Of a DNA stretch of 64,000 bases, positions 44,397 to 53,708 are shown piece by piece; the stretch's first letter is position 1, and every line of letters starts with the position of its first letter. The notes beneath the pieces are model-generated. The model was not told the DNA's origin. It made no database searches and saw nothing but the letters and a program-made list of their open reading frames with translations. Both the position numbers and the translations under genes were made by a program. This stretch comes from Planctomycetota bacterium (lineage in GTDB: Bacteria > Planctomycetota > Planctomycetia > Pirellulales > Lacipirellulaceae), in the NCBI GenBank assembly GCA_029259945.1, contig JAJDEF010000030.1:62001-126000 (forward strand), written 5' to 3'.

Positions 44397-44929
44397 GATC
44401 GCGGCTATTCAAAATCTCTCGAATAAGGGCGGAGGGGGGAGAGTTGAAGAATTCAAAAGGGTGGCGCCGACACTTGTCCGCAAGCAGCACTGCCATTCGT
44501 TCGGCATTGTTCGGACATGTGTCGGTGTGCAGCAGCACAAGAGGCATTCAGAATATCCACTCCAGCGGTGCCACCGAAGGCCCCATCTAACAAGTAACGG
44601 CGAGCAGAGTTCCAGCACCGATTGACCTCCTGTGCTATGCACACCGACAGTCGTTCGAAAACACCTACACAGTGGCAACGTCAACTCCGAACGACTGTCG
44701 CTGCCACCCGCGAATGCCCGTCGGCGGAAATTCGGGCTTGTAGGCCTGATAGTATTAGTGCTTGGTGGTAATCTTCAGGCCGGTTGCAGTTGACTAGCGA
44801 AGCTAGGTTGGGGTCGACGGGGCGAAGCGCGTCGACGGCGACTTCGTGCGTTGCAAAGAACGCGGAAAGACCCCGCGGGCGGACGCGGTGAGGTAGCTAC
44901 ACTGATGCACCTTAAAACAGAGCGATCGT
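44397..44929. other. Intergenic region downstream of fhcA and pyk
   Basis: 533 bases between convergent genes. It contains the 13-base inverted repeat at 44645-44700 and, nearer pyk, a GC-rich block (about 44775-44925) with GTCGACGGGGCGAAGCGCGT-type palindromic pieces that could fold strongly. No ORF here has protein-like content; the frame at 44775-45074 is antisense to pyk. Confidence 0.5.
44645..44700. repeat. Perfect 13-bp inverted repeat
   Basis: CGACAGTCGTTCG (44645-44657) and CGAACGACTGTCG (44688-44700) are exact reverse complements with a 30-base spacer. They lie between convergent fhcA and pyk. Without a T-tract this is not a classical terminator. Confidence 0.7.
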
Positions 44930-46483
44930 TTACCCTGCCTTGCCTTCGACTTCGTGCACGATGACGATGTCGTGGATGCCGCTGGCCATTTGGGTATCGT
45001 TGGGACCAGCCGTCAGGTGCGAGCCGCCGACGATGACGATTCGGTCGCCTCGGGTAGCCAGGCCATTTTGACATGCCCAGCGATCAGTGAATTTTATCAG
45101 TTGCTCGACATCGCTCGCCGGGGCGTTACGCAACGGGGTGACACCCCAGTAGAGCGACATTTGGCGTAGGGTGGTCTCTTCGGTGCTGATACCAATAGTC
45201 GGCACAAAGCTGCGCTGCTGCGAGAGCCCCAAAGCGGTCCGTCCCGAGTGGCTAGCGACGACTACCAGCTTGGCCTCCAAAACCTGGGCCATCGCTCCAG
45301 CACCATGGACGACCGCACTTGTAACTTCGTGCAGCCCGTCGGCACGTTTTTTCCCGATCGCTCGCAGTGGTTGGCCGATCATGCTTTTTTCGGTGGCCAA
45401 CGCAATGCGGTTCATCATTTCGACCGCTTCCTGCGGGTGTTTGCCGATCGCGGTTTCTCCAGAGAGCATACAAGCATCGGCTCCGTCGAGAATGGCATTC
45501 GCGACGTCGGTCACTTCGGCACGGGTTGGCCGGAGCGATTCGTGCATGCTGTCGAGCATTTGCGTGGCGATAATAACCGGCTTGTGAAACTTTTGGCAAA
45601 CTCGAATGATTCGCTTTTGCTCTAGCGGCATCTGCGCGACGTCGATTTCGACGCCCAGGTCGCCACGGGCGACCATGATGCCATCGGCCTCGTCTACAAT
45701 TTCATCGAGGCGATCAAGCGCTTCTCGCTTTTCAATTTTGGCGATAACGTTTGCCGCCGAGCCGCTTGAGCGGACGATGTCTTTGAGCGTACGTACTTCG
45801 TCTGGCGAGCGAACAAAGCTCAAGCTCACGAAGTCAACCCCGGCCTTGGCAGCCCAGATGGCGTGTTTGTGATCGTCGACACTAATCGCGGGAACACTCA
45901 AACGAATCCCAGGAAGATTGATGCCCTGCTTGCTACGTATGGTGCCTCGTTGTACGACTCGCATGCGGGCGCGATCAGACCGAACCTCTTCAACCTGCAT
46001 CGAAACGGTTCCGTCGGCGAGCATCACTAGGTCGCCTACCGAAAGTTCATTGACTAGCGGTTCGTAGCTTGCCACCAATTCGTTGGGTGCATTCGATTCT
46101 CCTTTTACAAAGAAGAATTCATCGCCTCGTGCACAGGTAATAAAATCGCCATCAAGCACGCCAAGTCGAAACTTGGGCCCGGCCAAGTCGACGAGAATTC
46201 CGACGGGCGCATTCAGCTCGTCGCTTACCTGTCGAATTCGATCGACATAGATCTGCTGATCTTCAGGTGAGCCGTGGGCCATGTTCAGCCGGAAGACGTT
46301 TACTCCCGATCGCAATAACTGGGCCAATTGGTCTGGTTCGCCACACGAAGGGCCTACAGTAGCGACAATTTTTGTGCGCGCGGTTTGAACGTAATCCAGC
46401 GGAGATTGATACTCATCCATAAGTGCTTCAATGCGACTGAAATTGCCGGTATCTGAGGTCGGAGTGGTCAAGACAGAAGTCAT
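44930..46483 (-). CDS. pyk: Pyruvate kinase
   Basis: A 517-residue glycolytic enzyme converting phosphoenolpyruvate and ADP to pyruvate and ATP. TKIVATVGPSC starts the barrel (about 37-47), then FRLNMAHG, IAKIEKREALD (catalytic Lys), DGIMVARGDLGVEI (metal-binding Glu and Asp) and IATQMLDSM. The C-terminal domain ends GPNDTQMASGIHDIVIV. The N-terminus is about 35 residues longer than usual. It is a single gene with a 224-base leader to the divergent SDR gene. Confidence 0.94.
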   Translation of the reverse strand: MTSVLTTPTSDTGNFSRIEALMDEYQSPLDYVQTARTKIVATVGPSCGEPDQLAQLLRSGVNVFRLNMAHGSPEDQQIYVDRIRQVSDELNAPVGILVDLAGPKFRLGVLDGDFITCARGDEFFFVKGESNAPNELVASYEPLVNELSVGDLVMLADGTVSMQVEEVRSDRARMRVVQRGTIRSKQGINLPGIRLSVPAISVDDHKHAIWAAKAGVDFVSLSFVRSPDEVRTLKDIVRSSGSAANVIAKIEKREALDRLDEIVDEADGIMVARGDLGVEIDVAQMPLEQKRIIRVCQKFHKPVIIATQMLDSMHESLRPTRAEVTDVANAILDGADACMLSGETAIGKHPQEAVEMMNRIALATEKSMIGQPLRAIGKKRADGLHEVTSAVVHGAGAMAQVLEAKLVVVASHSGRTALGLSQQRSFVPTIGISTEETTLRQMSLYWGVTPLRNAPASDVEQLIKFTDRWACQNGLATRGDRIVIVGGSHLTAGPNDTQMASGIHDIVIVHEVEGKAG

Positions 46484-46707
46484 CTATTGTTGCCCCTAAT
46501 AGGTAGATTGGGAATATGGCGTCGAAAACCAGCTACATCCGCCGAAGTAAGGCGAGGTCCTTGCCCGGTGAGACACCTTCAACCATACTTCCCTACTAGT
46601 ACCCAAGAGAGAGAGGTAGCGGCTTTTCTCTGCCTTTTACAACGTGTTTAATCTAACAAGAAACTCACATAAACGTCAGGACCGGCTTAATTGGCCGCCA
46701 ACAGGAG

Positions 46708-47523
46708 ATGCAATCAGGCTACTGGCATAACAAGGTCTGCGTCATCACCGGTGCTTCGGCGGGGCTGGGATTAAATATCTCGACGCTTTTGGCGAGTCGT
46801 AAGACGCGATTAATTCTGGTAGCTCGTCGCGAAGGGCCCCTTCGACAGGCCGCTGGCATGCTGGAAGCCAGCGGGACGGAAGTGTCCCCTTTTGTTGCTG
46901 ACGTCACCCAGCAACAAGACGTGGATCGCCTTGCTGCGATGGTCGCCGATAAGTATGGTCGGGTCGATCTCCTCTGTAATTGCGCGGGCAGTTCGACTCG
47001 CGGGGCGATACTCGATACCAAGCCTGAAGATTTTCAGCAGTTGCTCGAAGTGAACTTTCTTGCCGCAGTACGAACGACACGAGCATTCGCACCGTTGTTG
47101 CTTGAGCAACGCGGCCATCTCGTGAATATTGGGTCGCTGGCCAGTAAAGTCGCTCCGAGATTTCTGGGGGCCTACCCTGCCAGCAAATTTGCGTTGGCGG
47201 CTTACTCGCAGCAATTGCGTTTAGAGCTTGGCCCTCAAGGGTTGCATACCTTGCTTGTCTGTCCGGGGCCGATCGCTCGACAACACGACGACCCGCGTTA
47301 CACCGAGCAGTCACGCGACTTACCTGACGAGGCAAAACGACCAGGAGCTGGCGCAAAATTAAAAGGTATCGACCCCGATTGGCTAGCAGGGAAAATCCTG
47401 GACGCTTGCGAGCAACGCAAGCCAGAACTTGTAGTGCCTCGGAAGGTTCGATTGCTGCTCAGCGTGGCGCAGCTCTCGCCGCGGCTAGGCGACTGGCTGC
47501 TTCTCAAGGCGACATCCGGTTAG
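46708..47523 (+). CDS. Short-chain dehydrogenase/reductase
   Basis: A 271-residue classical SDR. The cofactor-binding TGASAGLG is at 14-21, NCAGSSTRG near 90-98, the catalytic Ser in NIGSLASK (about 142) and YPASK (about 155-159). Arg residues after the second strand (ARRE) suggest NADP(H). The C-terminal 80 residues carry a hydrophobic end resembling membrane-associated sphingolipid-type SDRs. The substrate is unknown. The gene is divergent from pyk. Confidence 0.88.
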   Translation: MQSGYWHNKVCVITGASAGLGLNISTLLASRKTRLILVARREGPLRQAAGMLEASGTEVSPFVADVTQQQDVDRLAAMVADKYGRVDLLCNCAGSSTRGAILDTKPEDFQQLLEVNFLAAVRTTRAFAPLLLEQRGHLVNIGSLASKVAPRFLGAYPASKFALAAYSQQLRLELGPQGLHTLLVCPGPIARQHDDPRYTEQSRDLPDEAKRPGAGAKLKGIDPDWLAGKILDACEQRKPELVVPRKVRLLLSVAQLSPRLGDWLLLKATSG

Positions 47524-47559
47524 AAACCTGTCGGACTTCAGTTTGGCATTAGCCGTTTT

Positions 47560-47639
<80 letters not shown>

Positions 47640-47662
47640 CTCAATTCAGCTGTGTCGGTCCT

Positions 47663-48718
47663 CTAGAGTTCGGGCATACCGAATGCGGCGATGCTAATTG
47701 CTATTGCCGCTATGTAAACAAACAACAACACCGCCCCAAAGGGACGTTGCAGCCGTTCTTTCGAGAAGGTGACCCCAATGCGAAATACGATAAGCACGAT
47801 CAGCATCGAAGGAAAATAGACTTGAAAGAGCGACTCGTGCGCTTTGAGGCCACCTGGGGTGACGGCCGCCGACATGCCGGCAACAAACAACACGTTGAGA
47901 ATATCGGCACCGATAATGTTGCCGATCGCCAAATCGCCGTGGTCTTTTCTTGCCGCGGTGACGGCAGTAACCAACTCGGGCAACGAGGTGCCAAACGCGA
48001 CGAGTGTCGCCGCCACAATCGTGCTAGGGACACCCATCCGCTCGGCGATTTCGGTGATAGCAAAAATCAGAACGTGGCTGCTGCAGACCACCATCGCGAC
48101 GGCAACCAACAGTTTACTTACGATATAGGGCATCGATGCCGCCGCATCGTGTTCAAATTCTTCGAGTTCGGTCGTGCCGCCGGCCCCTTTGGCCCAACGC
48201 ACTGAGAGATATAAATAGCCGACTAACAACACCAGGAAAACTATCCCTAGCCACTGAGGGAGCACACCGCCCGACTGAAATGGGTTGCCACCATCCTGCC
48301 AAGGCCAGCAAGCGGCTACTAACAACCCTCCGGCGGCCAATTGTAACCAACCTTGTCGACTAACCATTTGACGTGGCAACTTCAAGGGGAGAATTAAACA
48401 GGCAATACCAAGAATCAATCCGGTATCACAAATAATCGAACCCGTGGCATTGCCCAACGCGACATCCGGGTTGCCTTGGAGCGCAGCCAAGACCGAAACA
48501 GCCGCCTCGGGCGCCGTGGTGCCCAAGCTGACCACCGTCGCTCCGATAATCACTTTGGGAAGCCCAGACCGTTCAGAAAGCACAACCGCCTCGCCCACTA
48601 GCCAGTCCGCCGCTTTGCCAAGCACGGCCAAGATAGCGATCATTTCAACAGCCAGTGCCCAACCAGATTGATTGGCAAAAAACTGTCCGAGTGCTTCGTC
48701 CATAATTCTGTCGGGCAA
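47663..48718 (-). CDS. Calcium/sodium antiporter (YrbG/CaxA-like)
   Basis: A 351-residue inner-membrane cation exchanger with about ten hydrophobic segments and an internal two-fold repeat. The first alpha repeat holds ATVVSLGTTAPEAAVSVLAA and GNATGSIICDTGLILG (about 62-110), and the second ATLVAFGTSLPELVTAVTAA and GNIIGADILNVLFVAG (about 237-285). The (S/G)LGT(T/S)xPE and GNxxG(S/A) motifs are the ion-binding sites. It likely exports Ca2+ against Na+. The start is ATG 48718. Confidence 0.88.
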   Translation of the reverse strand: MPDRIMDEALGQFFANQSGWALAVEMIAILAVLGKAADWLVGEAVVLSERSGLPKVIIGATVVSLGTTAPEAAVSVLAALQGNPDVALGNATGSIICDTGLILGIACLILPLKLPRQMVSRQGWLQLAAGGLLVAACWPWQDGGNPFQSGGVLPQWLGIVFLVLLVGYLYLSVRWAKGAGGTTELEEFEHDAAASMPYIVSKLLVAVAMVVCSSHVLIFAITEIAERMGVPSTIVAATLVAFGTSLPELVTAVTAARKDHGDLAIGNIIGADILNVLFVAGMSAAVTPGGLKAHESLFQVYFPSMLIVLIVFRIGVTFSKERLQRPFGAVLLFVYIAAIAISIAAFGMPEL

Positions 48719-48932
48719 GAACCGGGGCGGTGGGGTTGTTGACTGGGCCCGATTCTAACAAAGACAGCGTCAAAGGGGAAAGGCGGAAAGACGAAACGGG
48801 AATTTTGGCCTGGACGGTCGGTTAGGGGGAGTGATGGATATCTTAAAATGGACAGTTACGTTGAAAGGCGTTGCCGCCTCACCACTGCAATCCAGATTTC
48901 AACTCCCCGCCGTAGTAGTCGAAGTCGTCGGC

Positions 48933-50264
48933 CTAGGGAAGACTACCAGAAACTTTTATTCCAACTTCGGCTGCCATCTCTCTCATCCGGGCGTACAATT
49001 CGGCGACCTTTTCCGGTTCGGCCTCGGCGCGATTGAAACGTTCGAAGGGGTCGGTGACCATATCGAAAAGTTCGGGCTTGCCGGTGGTCATGCACAGCTT
49101 CCAGTCCCCGGAACGCAGCGCATCGAGCGTATTTCGGAAATAGAAGTATTCCTCGCGTGGGGCGTTCTCGGTTTTGCCGGCAAGAAACGGTACGAGGTCA
49201 TGTCCATCGATCTTGTGCTCGAGAGGTTTGCCGCCGGCAGCGCTGATGAGAGTGCGGTAAATATCGGGCATTCCCACGAGGTCGGCCGAAACGCGGCCCG
49301 GCTCAATCTTGCCGGGCCAGCGCAGCATGGCGGGCACCCGGGCGCCGCCCTCGTAGGTCTGTCCTTTGCATCCGCGCAGCGGTCCGGCGGAACCGGCGTG
49401 CCATCGTTCGTTGCCGGCCTGCCGCATGCGAGGCGGCATGTTGATCCATGGACCGTTGTCGGAAGCGAAGAAAACGAGGGTGTTGCCGGAGACGCCCTTT
49501 TTCTCCAGTGCCGCCAAGACCATGCCAACACTCCAGTCGACTTCCTCAATCACGTCGCCGTAAAGTCCGGCCTGTGATTTCCCGCGAAACGCGTCCGAAA
49601 CGTGGATCGGCAGGTGCGGCATGGCATAGGCTAGGTAGAGAAAGAAAGGGCGGTCGTCAGCCGCCTCGATTCGCTTGATCGCTTCGACCGTGTAACGCGT
49701 AGTCAACAAGTCCTGATCGAAGGGATGCTCCACCATGTCCTCCCCACGATAGAGGCCGAGCGGTTCGTCGGTCTGCACCCACGGCCTCATGTAGTCATTC
49801 GAGTAGGGCAGGCCGAACCAGGTGTCGAAGCCCTGGTTAACCGGTAGAAAGCGTTTTTCCTTGTAGCCGAGGTGCCACTTCCCGATCATGTGGGTCTGGT
49901 AGCCAGCGTCTTTGAGAGCTTCGGGTAATGTCCATTCGGAGTCGGGAAGTCCGCCCTTGCCGTCGGCGCCGGTGGAGCCGCGAAATTTCACCCGCGGCAT
50001 GTAACGGCCAGTGATGAGCTGCGTCCGTGAAGGATTGCACCACGATCCGGTGACGAAGGACGTCAGTCGTATCCCTTCGCGTGCAAGTTGATCTAGATGA
50101 GGGGTTCTGATACGTGGATGACCGTAGCAGGACAGATCGCCGTACCCCATGTCGTCAGCGAAAAGGACGACGATATTGGGTACCGCTGCAGAGCAGGCAA
50201 GCGGTACGAATGACGTGATGAGGAAAGAGAAGACAAAGATCAGGCTGGTGTGGGTCTCTTTCAT
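48933..50264 (-). CDS. Exported sulfatase (arylsulfatase family)
   Basis: A 443-residue type I sulfatase with signal peptide (hydrophobic 7-26). ADDMGYGDLSCYG at 36-48 holds the Ca2+ Asp pair, and WCNPSRTQLITGRY has the CxPSR sulfatase signature with Cys76 as the formylglycine precursor, so a formylglycine-generating enzyme is needed. GKWHLGYKE (about 124) and ASDNGPW (about 241) supply further active-site residues. Such enzymes desulfate polysaccharides and are expanded in planctomycetes. No sulfatase-maturing enzyme or other polysaccharide gene is adjacent. The coding GC looks higher than in flanking genes, which may point to acquisition. Confidence 0.9.
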   Translation of the reverse strand: MKETHTSLIFVFSFLITSFVPLACSAAVPNIVVLFADDMGYGDLSCYGHPRIRTPHLDQLAREGIRLTSFVTGSWCNPSRTQLITGRYMPRVKFRGSTGADGKGGLPDSEWTLPEALKDAGYQTHMIGKWHLGYKEKRFLPVNQGFDTWFGLPYSNDYMRPWVQTDEPLGLYRGEDMVEHPFDQDLLTTRYTVEAIKRIEAADDRPFFLYLAYAMPHLPIHVSDAFRGKSQAGLYGDVIEEVDWSVGMVLAALEKKGVSGNTLVFFASDNGPWINMPPRMRQAGNERWHAGSAGPLRGCKGQTYEGGARVPAMLRWPGKIEPGRVSADLVGMPDIYRTLISAAGGKPLEHKIDGHDLVPFLAGKTENAPREEYFYFRNTLDALRSGDWKLCMTTGKPELFDMVTDPFERFNRAEAEPEKVAELYARMREMAAEVGIKVSGSLP

Positions 50265-50490
50265 GATGCCTTATGGAGAAAAGAGAAAAATGTGGAATTG
50301 CGAATAGGTTATGTCGCCTCTCCAGTGATTTTAATGGCTAAATGACACATGGGAATACGCCTCCTCGTCAAAATCGTGAAACCAAGCAGTTCCGCGAAGA
50401 CTTGATCAAACTGTACGGTGGGTAGCGTGGCATAGCTGTCCAGTATACCGTGGTTGGCGACTCGCCGCCTGTAAGGCTGCCAGAGATCGA

Positions 50491-50925
50491 TTAGTGGAGG
50501 AATTGGAAGAAGCTGCGCACCTTCTGTTCGCTGTGGTTGTTTAGAAAGCCTATTGGAATAGTTGAAGTGGTTCCGCCTGCAGTCGTCATTTGCACAGCGT
50601 TCTCACTGTTTGAGCTTCGGTCAACGAGCCACAGCTGGCCGCCGGCATCCATCTCGAAACCCTGCGGAATCGATACGGCCCTGTTCACACGTGTGCCAGG
50701 CACCTCGTTGCCAAACAGGTCGATCTGAGTAAATTGGCCCGTCCCGGTTCTTTTACTGATCCAGGCATGCGTCCCGTCGTTGTCCATGCCAATGCCATAG
50801 GTCCACACGCCCAAAGGCGATGCGAACGATCGAACAATCGTGCCATCAATCGTAGCGGCAGAGGAAAATTGGCAGATTCCAAGTACTAACAAGGCCGTGA
50901 ATACGGCCGAATTTTTCGCAGCCAT
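50491..50925 (-). CDS. Short secreted propeller-like protein, possibly truncated
   Basis: A 144-residue protein with a signal peptide (hydrophobic 8-23) and two blade-like repeats: WTYGIGMDNDGTHAWISKRTG and IPQGFEMDAGGQLWLVDRSS resemble NHL/SMP-30 propeller blades. A functional propeller would need several more blades, and the frame ends in unrelated-looking NNHSEQKVRSFFQFLH. It lacks the PEP-CTERM signal of its operon neighbours. This suggests a truncated or frame-disrupted copy, though a small domain is possible. It follows the PEP-CTERM gene by 21 bp. Confidence 0.5.
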   Translation of the reverse strand: MAAKNSAVFTALLVLGICQFSSAATIDGTIVRSFASPLGVWTYGIGMDNDGTHAWISKRTGTGQFTQIDLFGNEVPGTRVNRAVSIPQGFEMDAGGQLWLVDRSSNSENAVQMTTAGGTTSTIPIGFLNNHSEQKVRSFFQFLH

Positions 50926-50946
50926 AAGCGAGCCCCATTTTCGGTG

Positions 50947-51693
50947 TTACATGTTTTTAGAACTGACCTGGGTGATGCGTCTCCGGCGACTTGCAACTAT
51001 CACCCCACCTAGGGCGAGCAGTGGCAACGCGGCTGGCTCGGGGATGTCGACAAGGGGAGGGGGCGGGTTTGGATCATGTATCCCAACTAGTATGAAGTCT
51101 ACCCTCCCGATGTTCGGGTCGTTCTTCCAGGACAGGCTGTAAAAGTCTTTGTGATCCGGATTAGCAATGTGGTCTGTAGCTATCGTGCCCATTAGCTCCA
51201 TTACCGCAGCACCTCCGCCCGCAGGAACCGTCGATTTGATGTCTACAACGCACCCCGTGCACACCGGGTTCGGGAGATTATTACCGGGGGATGTACTCGC
51301 TGTAAGCGGAAGACTAAAGAAACCTCTTTTCCCAAATAATGTTTCGCCGTGCGGGTTTGCCAAGTGCTTTCCGGCGATGACGACAGAGAAAAGTGTCTGA
51401 CTGTTCAGACGGATATCTGGATCCCAAAATTGCGTAGGAAAGCCGTCATCAGGCGGCCTCTCGACTTCAGTCGTCGGGAAGCCAACGATTTTTTTATCCC
51501 AGAAGAATTTCCAGGTGAACTCTGTTAGTTGTTCGTTGTAATCAGTTGTTGTGACATGGGTTGTTGCCGCCTGAGTAGTTCCGATCACCCCAGTAGCGAC
51601 TAACAACAGCGAAGCGATTGCAACCCGTTTAAAATCAAAGAGGAAATTGGGGCATGCCATTTTTTGCAGCCAAAGTTTCAATGGTTGATTCAT
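50947..51693 (-). CDS. PEP-CTERM sorting domain-containing secreted protein
   Basis: A 248-residue exported protein with a signal peptide (about 20-45) and a C-terminal PEP-CTERM signal: DIPEPAALP near residue 217, hydrophobic LLALGGVIVAS, then RRRR. A Ser/Asn-rich body carries a Cys pair (CTGC) near 143-146. It lies 43 bp downstream of a second PEP-CTERM gene, so the two likely form a transcription unit with the truncated propeller gene. The exosortase is not in the window. Confidence 0.82.
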   Translation of the reverse strand: MNQPLKLWLQKMACPNFLFDFKRVAIASLLLVATGVIGTTQAATTHVTTTDYNEQLTEFTWKFFWDKKIVGFPTTEVERPPDDGFPTQFWDPDIRLNSQTLFSVVIAGKHLANPHGETLFGKRGFFSLPLTASTSPGNNLPNPVCTGCVVDIKSTVPAGGGAAVMELMGTIATDHIANPDHKDFYSLSWKNDPNIGRVDFILVGIHDPNPPPPLVDIPEPAALPLLALGGVIVASRRRRITQVSSKNM

Positions 51694-51736
51694 GTATTAT
51701 ATCCTTTCTATGGAAATGAGCAGCTTAAGCAAACGA

Positions 51737-52552
51737 TCAGTATCGCCGGCGGCGAATCGTAAGCATTAGCATTACCCCGCTAAGGGCGAGTAGCTGCAGC
51801 GTACCCGGCTCAGGGATGAAAATCGGGAATGCGGTTTGGACGGAATGGTTAGCGCCGGCGGGGTGAACCTCGGTGAAGGATTTGATGCCGGTGATTGGAT
51901 CGATAAATCCAGGGTGAAAATCAGTGCTGTTGTCCACCCCGCTGAGCAGATGATTCACACTCGGAATCAGGAGAGAGCCGGGAGGTGCAACACGATCCCA
52001 GGGGGTACCGGTAGAAGTGAGTTGAAGAATATCGGAGAAGACGATCGGGCCGGTGAGCGATCCAAAGCGGATATCGAAATCAACATCAAGGAACGAGCTG
52101 AAAGTTCCGCCGCCAGCACTATCGAATGCGATGTCCATCTGTCCGGTGCTTGGATTGAACAGGTCCAGGGTGATAACGTGAAACCCGAATGGACTGGGGC
52201 CAGGGCCGTCCAGATCGATCGGAACGGAACTTACGAGTTGCAGCGCCACAAGCTCGATGTCGATGGTCCCCGCCAGGTCTGGAAAAGCGATGCCAGGCAC
52301 GGTCGCCTGACCGAGTCGCTCGACAATGGTATCGGTCGTGCCGACATCCACGGGGCCATTGCCAAAATCAAAGGTGCCTAACGGCAGGCCTTCCCATGGG
52401 GCTCCACCAAACAGGGTGGGCTGAATACTCTCGAACAAATCAAATCCCGGATCGACGGCCACCAGGGCTTGAGTCGTCGCTGGGGTGACCGCAGCAGCCA
52501 AAACAGTCACTAAACCAAAAATCACCATTCGTTTGATTGATCTAAAAAACAT
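51737..52552 (-). CDS. PEP-CTERM sorting domain-containing secreted protein
   Basis: A 271-residue exported protein: signal peptide (hydrophobic FGLVTVLAAAVTPA) and a C-terminal PEP-CTERM tail, IPEPGTLQLLALSGVMLML then IRRRRY at the end. The body is rich in Gly, Asp, Phe and Val and has no recognised enzymatic motif. A GTG (52555) sits just before ATG 52552, and the upstream small gene's stop overlaps it, suggesting coupling. It is the first of two adjacent PEP-CTERM genes. Confidence 0.82.
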   Translation of the reverse strand: MFFRSIKRMVIFGLVTVLAAAVTPATTQALVAVDPGFDLFESIQPTLFGGAPWEGLPLGTFDFGNGPVDVGTTDTIVERLGQATVPGIAFPDLAGTIDIELVALQLVSSVPIDLDGPGPSPFGFHVITLDLFNPSTGQMDIAFDSAGGGTFSSFLDVDFDIRFGSLTGPIVFSDILQLTSTGTPWDRVAPPGSLLIPSVNHLLSGVDNSTDFHPGFIDPITGIKSFTEVHPAGANHSVQTAFPIFIPEPGTLQLLALSGVMLMLTIRRRRY

Positions 52553-52554
52553 CA

Positions 52555-52794
52555 CTAGCGCCCCCCAGTTCGGTTGAGAGTCTTTGAAGTGCTATCCGCC
52601 ATGGCGATGGCGAGTGTTAAGCATGAGGCTGCAACGAGCGAATTGCCCAGCAGTTGATCATTTGAGTGGAATACAGAGGTAAGCGGGCTGGCTGAAGAGG
52701 TTGCCACCAGCAGAGAGACGCTAACGCCTACGGCAAGAAGGGCGAATTTCGCCAGTAAAGAACGACTTAGAGAAACGGAATTTTTCGCACTCAT
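52555..52794 (-). CDS. Small membrane protein of unknown function
   Basis: A 79-residue protein starting MSAKNSVSL with two hydrophobic stretches (about 11-35 and about 50-64) and a polar Thr/Arg end. It might be a signal-anchored or two-span membrane protein. Its stop overlaps the start region of the downstream PEP-CTERM gene, indicating co-transcription. The frame upstream of ATG 52794 is unconserved. No family is recognised. Confidence 0.55.
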   Translation of the reverse strand: MSAKNSVSLSRSLLAKFALLAVGVSVSLLVATSSASPLTSVFHSNDQLLGNSLVAASCLTLAIAMADSTSKTLNRTGGR

Positions 52795-53462
52795 GAGCGG
52801 TCCTCCCCTTCTCAGAAAGGTAAACCTGAGTACTCCAGATGGTCTGACGACCACCAATCACTGGGAGTAGAGCGTGTCGCTTCAAGAGCGTCAAGCATTT
52901 TTTACGAAAACTTTTTTACCCTAACGACTCGTTTGCAAGATTTTTCACCGCAGTGTATTTAACGCAATTAGTGGTGTTTTAAGTTTTAATGCGAAGCACG
53001 TAACGATTGCTACTTTGTATCAAGAGTAGATTGGGTAGTGTGCTGAATCGCACAGGCGTTTAGACCCCATCCGCTGTGGATAAACAGGTTTGGCTCGTAA
53101 CTACCGAAGCGACTCGCTCGTCTGGGTTGATAGTCACCTTCGCTTGGCAAAATTGATAATTTGCAAGTCGGCGCTACTGCCAAGACGTCGCCCAATGCCT
53201 CATGCAGCTTCGGTTGGGAGCAACCGAGGCTACTCACTAGTTGTCAGTGCGACGTAATTGCTTTGCATGTGTAAGTCGACCAGGATGGTCGGGCTATGTG
53301 AGGTGGAGATGGTTGCGTTGTGCGAGGGTATCTTGGGCAGGGTGTAAACGGGCGCGAAGCGATCGAAAGACAGCTCTCCTTGCGGCCAGGGCTCGAAAAA
53401 ATCTCGATAAAACAGGGGCTAGATGCACCTCGGTGCGATCCGCTACAATGCTGCGTAAATCA
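52795..53462. other. Intergenic region before tRNA-Lys
   Basis: About 670 bases without a supported gene. It includes an AT-rich run (52890-53000) that may carry the promoter of the reverse PEP-CTERM unit. A frame at 53010-53237 (reverse) and one at 53241-53507 (forward) are not protein-like, and the latter runs into the tRNA. Confidence 0.5.
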
Positions 53463-53535
53463 GCTCCCTTAGCTCAATTGGCAGAGCAATTGACTCTTAA
53501 TCAATAGGTTCTAGGTTCGAGTCCTAGAGGGAGCA
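53463..53535 (+). tRNA. tRNA-Lys (anticodon CTT)
   Basis: A complete 73-base cloverleaf. The acceptor arms GCTCCCT (53463-53469) and AGGGAGC (53528-53534) pair perfectly. The anticodon stem ATTGA/TCAAT encloses CTCTTAA, giving anticodon CTT. The T loop is TTCGAGT. The discriminator is A; CCA is not encoded. It marks the boundary of the PEP-CTERM/sulfatase block. Confidence 0.97.
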
Positions 53536-53708
53536 CTGTATAGATGGTCCGTAGTTATCCTGCGTTGTCAGTGTGTAAAAACACCGACGATTGCAGGGTT
53601 TCTTGTTTCTGCTGTCCATCGCTGACGCCCTTGTCATGCACCCCGATTGCCTCACTTAGGCTGGCACTGAGAGCGGGGAAGGGTCAATAACCGCATTGTT
53701 GGGCTGGG

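Noticed and set aside
48831-49577. 248-codon forward frame
   Set aside because: Antisense to the sulfatase, whose CNPSR signature and metal residues are in the reverse frame.
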